Source: Candidatus Zixiibacteriota bacterium (lineage in GTDB: Bacteria > Zixibacteria > MSB-5A5 > JAUVRN01). Taken from it: a stretch of 12,973 nucleotides of DNA. Position 1 is the stretch's first letter, and every line of letters begins with the position of its first letter. The notes beneath the pieces are model-generated. The model was not told the DNA's origin. It was given only the letters and a program-made list of their open reading frames with translations, and searched no databases. The position numbers and the translations under genes were made by a program. Below, one piece after another: positions 8,241-12,973 of this stretch. The DNA lies in NCBI GenBank assembly GCA_030597645.1, contig JAUVRN010000019.1:1-12973 (forward strand). The letters run 5' to 3'.

Positions 8241-8397
8241 TCCCCATCTTCCGGTCACCCGGGCCCTCATAACTTCCGCCTAACCCCAGCAGCAGGCCCG
8301 GCATCCCAGGCGCCTGAGCGTCCGTTCCCGCAGTCTCTTCTCGGCTTCAGGCCCGGCAGCCACCGGCCGATAACTCAGATGAAGGGGTACGTACGCT
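8241..8397 (+). other. Intergenic gap with weak promoter-like motifs and short repeats
   Basis: A 157-base non-coding stretch. It holds a perfect 10-base palindrome CAGGCGCCTG (8307-8316) and an 11-base direct repeat, CAGGCCCGGCA, at 8293-8303 and 8348-8358. TTCAGG (8346-8351), 17 bases, then GATAAC (8369-8374) is a weak sigma70-like pair, and a good ribosome site GAAGGGG (8381-8387) lies 10 bases before the next ATG. No intrinsic terminator with a T-run is seen after the upstream gene. The motif matches are weak enough to be chance; the ribosome site is the only firm element. Confidence 0.4.
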
Positions 8398-9033
8398 ATG
8401 TTTATTCCGAATGGGCGCCTGTCCGCCGTGCAGTTCGAAGACGAGAAGGTGCAGATTCAGACCGAGTTCGCGGTCCATCCACGCCCGCGTGTTACCACGT
8501 GCGTGGTGCTCGCGGGTCAGGTGGTCCTCAAGGAAGAGCAGCTCTGGGAGGCCGAAACCGAATCTCCGGAGGGCCAAAAAGAGCTCGAATCCTGCCTGCA
8601 GCGCCAGCACTTCGCCGTACACACGCGCGTCGAACAGCAGGAGATCGATCTGTCCGGCGTCTTACCCCAGGCCTCGAAGGCAAAGGTCACCATGCCCGGA
8701 GTAGTCAAGCCAGGCGAAGGCGCCCGGCATCCCGCCTCCAGGGTACCCGGCGTATTGCGGCTATTCATCGTGTCCAAGAGCGGCGATTTCATAGCCGCCG
8801 ATGACTCGGGCATCCCGGGATCGGGAAGCGCCGGCCTGTTTACGGCTGCCGCGGAACTCATCGAGTTCTGGGAGACCGCCGAATCGCAGCGATTCGCGCA
8901 GATGATCACACGTGGCCGCGAGAGCAACTACCTCCTCGTGCGTCACTTCGGTAAATACTGGGGCGCCGAACTGTCACCCGGCGCAGACCCCGATGAAACG
9001 CTCGAGCAGTTTCTGCCGGCGCTGGAGACGTAA
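8398..9033 (+). CDS. Uncharacterised protein with C-terminal roadblock/LC7-like region
   Basis: A 211-residue cytoplasmic protein with no signal peptide or membrane helix. I do not recognise the N-terminal part (1-~85). It starts with beta-rich sequence (VQIQTEFAVHPRPRVTTCVV, then GQVVLKEE), followed by a helix ending LQRQHF. A Pro/Gly-rich linker (~86-114) follows. From ~115, VPGVLRLFIVSKSGDFIAAD, a long amphipathic helix (AGLFTAAAELIEFWETAE), then strands QMITRGRESNYLLVRHFGKYWGAEL in three parts, fit the strand-strand-helix-strand-strand order of roadblock/LC7 domains. Proteins with that fold act as GTPase regulators or scaffolds (MglB, for example). GAAGGGG 10 bases upstream supports the ATG at 8398. 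It is followed 2 bases later by a second roadblock-like gene, so the two products probably form a complex. The domain call rests on pattern, not on a search. Confidence 0.8.
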   Translation: MFIPNGRLSAVQFEDEKVQIQTEFAVHPRPRVTTCVVLAGQVVLKEEQLWEAETESPEGQKELESCLQRQHFAVHTRVEQQEIDLSGVLPQASKAKVTMPGVVKPGEGARHPASRVPGVLRLFIVSKSGDFIAADDSGIPGSGSAGLFTAAAELIEFWETAESQRFAQMITRGRESNYLLVRHFGKYWGAELSPGADPDETLEQFLPALET

Positions 9034-9035
9034 GC

Positions 9036-9764
9036 ATGCGCGACTACCTGCTTCAGATCAAGGCGGTACCCGGCATCAAAGGCTGTGCCGTACTGGATGT
9101 AGGCCGCCGGGAATTGCACCCGCTTCTTCCGGCTGCATCGACTCCCGAATTCGCAGACAATCTCGCAGAGCGCCTCGTTCATCTCGCGCAGCAGATGCAG
9201 CCGGGCGAGCAGGTGGAGTTTTGCTTCGACAAGCAGTCCTGCCTGGTGCGGAGGCTCGTGCGCGGAGTACTGTTCGTACACGGCAAGACCGGTTTTGACG
9301 CCGACGCGCTCAACCTGACCCTGCGCGCTATCGGATCCACTATCGATCGGGCACTCAAGTCAGCCCAGAATCAGCGTGCACTCGGCTACGACTTCACCAA
9401 TCCCGAGTATCTCGATTCCGTGCTCAAGGCGTTTTCGCTCTGCTCTGACCACTTCAAGATTCAGCTCGGCCATACGCTGGTGGCCAAGCGCATGCAGAAG
9501 GCCAAGGAAAACGTCGCGTCGCTCTTTCCGCTGGTGAACGACCTGGTGGTGGACCAGAACGGGCGCGTGTATCCGCTCAAGGGTCGCCGGCTCGATCTCG
9601 ATGTCAACGCCAACGAGGCGTTCGCACGTTGGCTCAGCGGATTCGTCAACCTGTGTATCGGGGGACGCCCCGACCTGGTCGACTTCAACCTCCGCGATGT
9701 GACCAAACCGGTGGCCACACCGCTGCACGATTCCAACTTTTACGGCGTCCTCGCGGCCGTGTAG
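9036..9764 (+). CDS. Uncharacterised protein with N-terminal roadblock/LC7-like region
   Basis: A 242-residue cytoplasmic protein. The N-terminus (1-~105) reads as a roadblock/LC7-like domain: LLQIKAVPGIKGCAVLDVG, a long helix (FADNLAERLVHLAQQM), then strands around VEFCFDKQSCLVRRL and GVLFVHG and a closing helix (ALNLTLRAIG). The C-terminal half (~115-242) is mostly helical, with LVNDLVVDQNGRVYPLKGRR (~167-186) as a distinctive segment; I do not recognise it. GGAGA at 9024-9028 is a suitable ribosome site 7 bases before the ATG at 9036, and the start is 2 bases after the upstream stop, so translation is probably coupled. The domain order mirrors its neighbour, which carries the roadblock-like part at its C-terminus. 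A role in a small-GTPase or scaffold complex is inference; no GTPase gene is in the window. Confidence 0.8.
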   Translation: MRDYLLQIKAVPGIKGCAVLDVGRRELHPLLPAASTPEFADNLAERLVHLAQQMQPGEQVEFCFDKQSCLVRRLVRGVLFVHGKTGFDADALNLTLRAIGSTIDRALKSAQNQRALGYDFTNPEYLDSVLKAFSLCSDHFKIQLGHTLVAKRMQKAKENVASLFPLVNDLVVDQNGRVYPLKGRRLDLDVNANEAFARWLSGFVNLCIGGRPDLVDFNLRDVTKPVATPLHDSNFYGVLAAV

Positions 9765-9790
9765 AGCTCAAGAAGCCTGCTCCAACAGAA

Positions 9791-9814
9791 AGAGCGCGGC
9801 GGTCGCCGCGCTCT
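9791..9814 (+). terminator. Strong GC hairpin after the roadblock-like pair, no U-run
   Basis: AGAGCGCGGC (9791-9800) pairs perfectly with GCCGCGCTCT (9805-9814) around the four-base loop GGTC, starting 26 bases after the stop at 9764. On the + strand it is followed by GGAATGATC, not a T-run, so it may be a pausing or 3'-end-protecting hairpin rather than a standard intrinsic terminator. Read on the minus strand it is followed by TTCTGTT, slightly more terminator-like, but no minus-strand gene is seen upstream of it. Confidence 0.55.
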
Positions 9815-9827
9815 GGAATGATCATGC

Positions 9828-9854
9828 AAAAAAGAGAGAGCGGTATGTAAAAAA
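9828..9854. other. Two phased A6 tracts (possible bent DNA)
   Basis: A6 runs at 9828-9833 and 9849-9854 start 21 bases apart, two helical turns. Phased A-tracts of this kind produce intrinsic curvature. In such a GC-rich window these are the only A6 runs noticed, and they lie where a promoter or nucleoid-protein site would be expected. Functional meaning is inferred only. Confidence 0.35.
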
Positions 9855-9952
9855 CCTTCCCGAACGTACAGTACGGTAAAGGAATTTAAAGTCACTCTTC
9901 CACTTTTCACCTTCGCTGCCGGACACAGAAAGCGCCCGGGTCACGGCGTCGG

Positions 9953-9980
9953 TTCAGGGTCGAGAAACTCCCTTCATAAT
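9953..9980 (+). promoter_or_regulatory. Weak candidate promoter for a leader before acpS-pyrE
   Basis: CATAAT at 9975-9980 matches the sigma70 -10 consensus at 5 of 6 positions. TTCAGG (9953-9958), a poor -35, lies 16 bases upstream. A start near 9987 would give a leader of about 80 bases ending in the terminator at 10045-10068. The -35 is weak, so this is only a candidate; no better pair was found in the gap. Confidence 0.3.
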
Positions 9981-10044
9981 TACAAATCGTTAGAGGTTTT
10001 TTAGATCCGCGCCCTCTCTTTGACTGCAATTTACCATGCGTAGG

Positions 10045-10068
10045 GGATCCGGCAAGCGGATTCTTTTT
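10045..10068 (+). terminator. Intrinsic terminator just upstream of acpS
   Basis: GGATCCG (10045-10051) pairs with CGGATTC (10057-10063), seven pairs including one G-U, around the loop GCAAG, and is followed directly by TTTTT (10064-10068). This is the clearest intrinsic terminator in the window. It ends 38 bases before the acpS start, far (280 bases) from the previous stop, so it could end a leader or small RNA rather than the upstream operon. GATCCGC at 10004-10010 can pair with GCGGATT (10056-10062) instead, which would open the terminator stem. Confidence 0.65.
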
Positions 10069-10106
10069 GACTTCATCACATCCGGTATCCACATTCTGCG
10101 TCGGCC

Positions 10107-10493
10107 ATGACGGAGATCACCGTGGGCACGGACCTGATCGAGATCGCCCGCGTGCGCGCAGCGCTGGAGGGCGGTGCACCTCGACTTGCGGAGCGGCTGT
10201 TTACCCGGGACGAGTGGACCTATTGTCAGATGCAGTCTCAACCCTGGGCGTCGCTGGCCGTTCGCTTTGCCGCCAAGGAAGCCGTACGAAAGATATTCGG
10301 ACAGTGGGGCATCGAGGGCGTGGTCTGGCGTGAGACCGAAGTCGTGACCAACGATCGTGGAGCGCCCGCGCTGCGGCTGCACGGTACGGCACTCCAACAA
10401 GCCGGGAGCGCGCGGTTTGCACTCTCGCTTTCGCACACCGATGAACTGGCCCAGGCGTTTTGCGTCGCCTGGAAGGATGAGACTCATGAGTGA
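10107..10493 (+). CDS. acpS: Holo-[acyl-carrier-protein] synthase
   Basis: A 128-residue protein, the usual AcpS length. AcpS transfers 4'-phosphopantetheine from coenzyme A to a serine of acyl carrier protein in the cytoplasm, activating it for fatty-acid synthesis. Family motifs are intact: VGTDLIEIARV (6-16) with Mg-binding Asp9, LFTRDEW (31-37), RFAAKEAVRKIFG (53-65) with Mg-binding Glu58, and LSLSHTDELAQAFCVAW near the C-terminus, containing the SHT signature. The ATG at 10107 gives the normal distance from start to Asp9. No clear ribosome site precedes it. An intrinsic terminator ends 38 bases upstream, so expression may depend on read-through or on a promoter between the two. The end overlaps pyrE by 8 bases. 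Confidence 0.95.
   Translation: MTEITVGTDLIEIARVRAALEGGAPRLAERLFTRDEWTYCQMQSQPWASLAVRFAAKEAVRKIFGQWGIEGVVWRETEVVTNDRGAPALRLHGTALQQAGSARFALSLSHTDELAQAFCVAWKDETHE
10471..10476 (+). promoter_or_regulatory. Ribosome-binding site that decides the pyrE start
   Basis: GGAAGG inside the end of acpS lies 9 bases before ATG 10486 but touches the in-frame ATG at 10477. The spacing favours 10486 as the pyrE start. The frame is open further upstream, to an ATG at 10357, but that extension (MERPRCGCT...) does not resemble PyrE. Confidence 0.6.
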
Positions 10494-11061
10494 AGAGATC
10501 CTGAGTGTGTTCGAGCGTGCCGGCGCGTATCTGCGCGGACATTTTCTGCTGACGTCCGGCCGGCACTCGGACGTCTACTTCGAAAAGTTCATGGTCCTGC
10601 AGCACCCGGACGTGCTGACGGAGCTGTGCGCGCGCATGGCCGCGCTGTTCCCACGGCGCGAAATACAGACCGTGGTCGGGCCGACCCTGGGTGGAGCGCT
10701 CATCGCGTATGAACTGGCTCGACAGCTCGACAGCCGGGCGGTGTACGCGGAGGCGGACGGCGACCAGCGCGTACTGCGGCGCGGGTTTGCACTGGATCCG
10801 GGTGAACGGATCCTGATCTGCGACGACATCCTCACCACCGGCCGATCCCTGAGGGAGGTGGTCGCGATGGCCGAAGGTTACCGTTCGGAGATCATGGGCC
10901 TGACCGTGTTGCTCGATCGTTCCGGCGGTAAGACCAAGTTCGACTATACGTTGGAGGCGCTGGCCAGTGTGGAGGCGGCTGCCTGGGATCCAGCCGACTG
11001 CCCACTCTGCAAGAAGGGCGAGCCGCTGACCAAGCGTGGAAGTCGCCAATCGGTGGCATAA
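10486..11061 (+). CDS. pyrE: Orotate phosphoribosyltransferase
   Basis: A 191-residue type I phosphoribosyltransferase. It makes orotidine 5'-phosphate from orotate and PRPP, the fifth step of UMP synthesis, in the cytoplasm. Visible signatures are FLLTSGRHSDVYFEKF (20-35), the substrate-binding region, VVGPTLGGALIAYELARQL (63-81), RRGFALDPGERILICDDI leading into the PRPP loop DDILTTGRS (113-121), and a C-terminal WDPADCPLCKKGEPLTKRGS block (167-186). The Cys-rich C-terminal block and overall form fit the Thermus-type PyrE subfamily rather than the E. coli type. ATG 10486 is chosen for GGAAGG 9 bases upstream and for matching the family N-terminus. It overlaps acpS by 8 bases, so the pair is translationally linked and shares control. 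Confidence 0.94.
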   Translation: MSEEILSVFERAGAYLRGHFLLTSGRHSDVYFEKFMVLQHPDVLTELCARMAALFPRREIQTVVGPTLGGALIAYELARQLDSRAVYAEADGDQRVLRRGFALDPGERILICDDILTTGRSLREVVAMAEGYRSEIMGLTVLLDRSGGKTKFDYTLEALASVEAAAWDPADCPLCKKGEPLTKRGSRQSVA

Positions 11062-11084
11062 TGGCTTGCTGCCACGACATCGTT

Positions 11085-11112
11085 TTGACATGTATTAGTC
11101 CGTACTGACGAT
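11085..11112 (+). promoter_or_regulatory. Candidate promoter for the secreted helical protein
   Basis: A perfect -35 hexamer TTGACA (11085-11090) is followed after 16 bases by GACGAT (11107-11112), a 3-of-6 match to the -10 consensus. It lies 23 bases after the pyrE stop and ahead of a strong ribosome site AAGGGGG (11131-11137), 5 bases before the next ATG. The -35 and position support a promoter; the poor -10 lowers confidence. Confidence 0.4.
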
Positions 11113-11142
11113 CACGATTCCAACGAACCCAAGGGGGCACCC

Positions 11143-11847
11143 ATGTTCCGTTTCAAACACGTAGTGATGCTGGTCGCGGCTTTGACGCTCGTAGCGGGTA
11201 CAGCACTGGCGGGTGAAGAGACCGATTTCCCGGAGATGGAAGCGTTTGACGATCTCATGCACGAGGCCATGCACGGTCCCGTCGAAGAAGCCGACATCGA
11301 CGCACTGAGCAAGATGCACCCGGACTTCGTGGCCGGGCAAAAGGCGCTCGAGGGCGCCACGCTGCCCGAGGGGTACGCGGACGTGGCCGAGGACTACGAC
11401 AAAGCGCTGAAGAACGTTGATGTGGCTATGGACCAGTATGGCGAGGCCGTCGAAAAGAAGGACGGTGAAGCTATAGTGGATGCCGTGCTGGCCGTGCATC
11501 ACGCCACCTCCCGGGTGGATGCCGCTCTGAAGGGCATCTGCTACGAAGTGGTCGAGCTGCACGACGCGATCGCACCGATCCAGCATCGCGCGCTGCCCAA
11601 CGAGAACTGGGCCGCGATAGCGGAGGCGTGTCCCGAACTCAAGAAGAGAATCGCGGCACTCAAGACCGCAGAGATGCCGGCCAAGCATGCCGACGCCAAA
11701 GACGACCTGGTCAAGCAGGCGGACTTGATGGAGGTTTCGCTGGCCGAGCTGGAGAAGGCGTGTGCCGCGGACGATCCCAAGGCAATCGAGGGCGCCTTCA
11801 GCGACCTCCACGACCACTTCCATAGCTGCATGGAGCTGTTTCAGTAG
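11143..11847 (+). CDS. Secreted, His-rich helical protein with internal duplication, function unknown
   Basis: A 234-residue protein. The N-terminus is a classical signal peptide: basic FRFKH, a hydrophobic core, and AxA-type cleavage after TALA (residue 23), so it should be exported. The mature part is predicted all-helical and is made of two related halves, ~36-130 and ~136-234. From residue 52 they align without gaps at an offset of 104 (Pro60/Pro164, Leu69/Leu173, Pro75/Pro179, Ala79-Asp80/Ala183-Asp184, Asp107/Asp211, Ala110-Ile111/Ala214-Ile215, His119/His223). His residues cluster at 119-120 and in HDHFH (223-227), with Cys at 133, 163, 207 and 229. Metal or haem binding in four-helix bundles of the cytochrome b562/c' shape is possible, but there is no CxxCH. 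AAGGGGG at 11131-11137 supports the ATG. I do not recognise the family. Confidence 0.88.
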   Translation: MFRFKHVVMLVAALTLVAGTALAGEETDFPEMEAFDDLMHEAMHGPVEEADIDALSKMHPDFVAGQKALEGATLPEGYADVAEDYDKALKNVDVAMDQYGEAVEKKDGEAIVDAVLAVHHATSRVDAALKGICYEVVELHDAIAPIQHRALPNENWAAIAEACPELKKRIAALKTAEMPAKHADAKDDLVKQADLMEVSLAELEKACAADDPKAIEGAFSDLHDHFHSCMELFQ

Positions 11848-11874
11848 AAGCAATCCGTTAGACTCTGGTGTCAG

Positions 11875-11905
11875 GCAGCGCCGTTACTGCGAAGTCCGGC
11901 GCTGC
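11875..11905. terminator. GC-rich inverted repeat at the convergent gene ends
   Basis: GCAGCGCCG (11875-11883) is perfectly complementary to CGGCGCTGC (11897-11905) around a 13-base loop. It lies 27 bases after the secreted-protein stop and covers the stop codon of the minus-strand symporter. The location fits a bidirectional terminator, but neither strand has a T-run after it. Confidence 0.45.
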
Positions 11906-12972
11906 GTCGCCAGGCTGACCAGGTACACGGCCGCCAGGGCCAGGAAAAACGCGGGCACCAACTCGTAGACGATCGCTTTGAGCGCGGGGGTGTTGCTCCA
12001 CGCCACCGTGACGATCAGCCCCACGAGCATACCGGCCACCACGCCTTTGCCCGTGGTCCGCTTCCAGAAGAGACTGAGAATCAGAGCCGGAGCAAAGCCG
12101 GCCCCCAGACCGGACCAGGCGTAGAGCACAAAGTCGAACACCACGCGTACTTCACCCACCGCGAACAGCAGCGCGACGATCCCGAGTGCGATCACGGAGA
12201 TCCGATCCACCACCACGCGCGTGCGCTCCGGCATCTCCTTGCCAAATACCTTGTAGATGATGTCGTGCCCAATGGCGGAGGCCGCCACGAGCAGTTGACT
12301 GTCTGCGGTGGAGCAGATGGCGGCGAGAATGGCAGCCAGCATCATGCCGGCCAGCACACCGGGGAGCATATCGACTGCGACGATGGGCAGGGCCGCCTCC
12401 GCGTCGGGGAGCTCCTGAAAGAGGGCCCGCGTAGCCAGGCCCAGCAGGATAGCGCCGGAGAATACGAGGAAGCCCCAGCCGAGACTGATGAATCGCGCCT
12501 GCTTGATGGCCTTCTCCTCGCGCATGGCCATGAAGCGTATGATGACGTGCGGCTGGCCGGGATATCCCAGTCCGATCCCCAGGGAACCGATGATGGCGCC
12601 GATGGCGAAGCGTAACGTGTTGCCTCCGTCGAGCCGCACCAGTCCTTCTGACTGCGCGGCCAGGTCCGCCATCATGGCCCCGGGGCCACCCAGTCTGCCG
12701 ATCACCACCCACGGCAAAATGACCATAGCCGCCACCATCAGCACGCCCTGCAGCAGGTCCGTCCACGCTACGGCTCGAAAACCGCCGGTAAACGTGTACA
12801 CAACCACGATGCCTGCGCCGATGAGCACGCCGGTCGCGTAGTCCATGCCAAAGACCGCATTGAATGCCTTGCCGGCGGCGCTGACCTGCGCAGCCACGTC
12901 GCCGGTCATCATCGTCGCGATGCCCAGCACCCCGACCCAGCGGATGGAGATTTCCGCCTCCGGGTGGCGGGC
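11884..12972 (-). CDS. putP: Sodium:solute symporter, PutP-like (N-terminal part outside window)
   Basis: The frame is open from the right window edge (first full codon at 12972) to TAA at 11884-11886, so about 362 C-terminal residues are visible and the 5' end is missing; the Met at 12930 is internal. This is an SSS-family integral membrane transporter using the Na+ gradient to import a small solute. PutP-like blocks are seen in order: GGFRAVAWTDLLQG, GYPGQPHVIIRFMAMR with a following KQARFISLGW, GMMLAAILAAICSTADSQLL holding the Ser-Thr pair that binds Na+ in PutP, then SAIGHDIIYK, YAWSGLGAGFAPALILSLFW and GMLVGLIVTVAWS. Many hydrophobic helices are evident throughout. Proline is the best-supported substrate by resemblance, but other SSS substrates are possible. 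It is convergent with the secreted-protein gene and ends 36 bases from it. Confidence 0.88.
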   Translation of the reverse strand, partial: ARHPEAEISIRWVGVLGIATMMTGDVAAQVSAAGKAFNAVFGMDYATGVLIGAGIVVVYTFTGGFRAVAWTDLLQGVLMVAAMVILPWVVIGRLGGPGAMMADLAAQSEGLVRLDGGNTLRFAIGAIIGSLGIGLGYPGQPHVIIRFMAMREEKAIKQARFISLGWGFLVFSGAILLGLATRALFQELPDAEAALPIVAVDMLPGVLAGMMLAAILAAICSTADSQLLVAASAIGHDIIYKVFGKEMPERTRVVVDRISVIALGIVALLFAVGEVRVVFDFVLYAWSGLGAGFAPALILSLFWKRTTGKGVVAGMLVGLIVTVAWSNTPALKAIVYELVPAFFLALAAVYLVSLATQRRTSQ

Positions 12973-12973
12973 C

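Larger units (their letters stand above)
9765..10106 (+). other. 342-base regulatory intergenic region, AT-richer than surroundings
   Basis: No convincing gene lies here. Reading left to right there is a GC hairpin (9791-9814), two A6 tracts (9828-9833 and 9849-9854) 21 bases apart, a short palindrome CGTACAGTACG (9865-9875), and a weak promoter-like pair ending CATAAT (9975-9980). Next come a T6 tract (9997-10002), GATCCGC (10004-10010), which can pair with the later terminator stem, and the terminator itself (10045-10068). It separates the roadblock-like pair from acpS-pyrE and is the obvious site for control of the latter. A 61-codon minus-strand frame across part of it has no coding-like features. 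Confidence 0.6.

Noticed and set aside
10045..10068. PyrR-binding leader as in Firmicutes pyr operons
   Set aside because: The GCAAG loop is suggestive, but the conserved PyrR-binding sequence around it is not present, so no PyrR claim is made.
10020..10095. Promoters built on TTGACT at 10020-10025 or 10067-10072
   Set aside because: No acceptable -10 hexamer lies at 15-19 bases from either.
10357..10485. Upstream extension of pyrE to ATG 10357
   Set aside because: The extra residues are the shadow of acpS in another frame and do not resemble PyrE; the ribosome site supports ATG 10486.
10201..11091. 296-codon minus-strand frame opposite acpS and pyrE
   Set aside because: Both + strand genes have clear family motifs throughout; the antisense frame has none.
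11143..11847. c-type cytochrome
   Set aside because: The protein is exported, helical and His-rich, but there is no CxxCH haem-attachment motif.
11095..11853. 252-codon minus-strand frame opposite the secreted protein
   Set aside because: The + strand frame has a signal peptide, a strong ribosome site and a coherent internal duplication; the antisense frame has no such support.
12265..12841. Plus-strand frames opposite the symporter
   Set aside because: The minus strand carries clear PutP-like membrane and Na+-binding motifs; the plus frames are low-complexity shadows.

Overview
This is a dense, GC-rich bacterial chromosomal segment with nine complete genes and two genes cut by the window edges. 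No rRNA, tRNA, CRISPR array, insertion sequence or phage gene was seen. A secreted protein with a cleavable signal peptide, a Na+/solute symporter and very large membrane-anchored Ser/Thr kinases carrying TPR arrays suggest a free-living, Gram-negative-type bacterium. The lineage is probably one rich in 'kinase + TolB/FlgO-like + TPR' proteins (Acidobacteriota, Gemmatimonadota, Latescibacterota, Zixibacteria and similar). That placement is inferred from gene style only; there is no marker gene here to fix it.

Region 1 (1-7838, + strand) is a tight unit. It holds the C-terminal third of one large TPR protein, two complete paralogues (986 and 974 aa) and murQ, separated by only 6, 4 and 5 bases. 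Each complete paralogue has an N-terminal Ser/Thr kinase, one membrane helix, a FlgO/TolB-like alpha/beta domain and about 500 residues of TPR. The truncated first gene aligns from residue ~652 of the third and has almost exactly the length left over (324 versus 323 codons), so it is very probably a third kinase of the same design. MurQ is a cytoplasmic peptidoglycan-recycling etherase and sits at the end of the unit.

Region 2 (7839-9764, + strand) holds a small zinc-ribbon/DUF2007-like protein. A 157-base gap follows, then a two-gene unit (gap 2 bases) whose products both look like roadblock/LC7-type proteins, each fused to a domain I do not recognise. No partner GTPase is visible.

Region 3 (9765-11061) starts with a 342-base AT-richer intergenic region. 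It holds a GC hairpin, two A6 tracts 21 bases apart, and a good intrinsic terminator 38 bases before acpS. An upstream segment could pair with the terminator stem, so the region could be an attenuator. acpS (holo-ACP synthase) and pyrE (orotate phosphoribosyltransferase) then overlap by 8 bases.

Region 4 (11062-12973) has a secreted, all-helical, His-rich protein built from an internal duplication. Convergent to it, on the minus strand, is the C-terminal part of a PutP-like sodium:solute symporter that runs off the right edge. A 9-bp GC-rich inverted repeat lies at the convergence point. The most unusual content is the tandem kinase array joined to murQ, the roadblock-like gene pair, the possible acpS-pyrE leader switch and the duplicated secreted protein.
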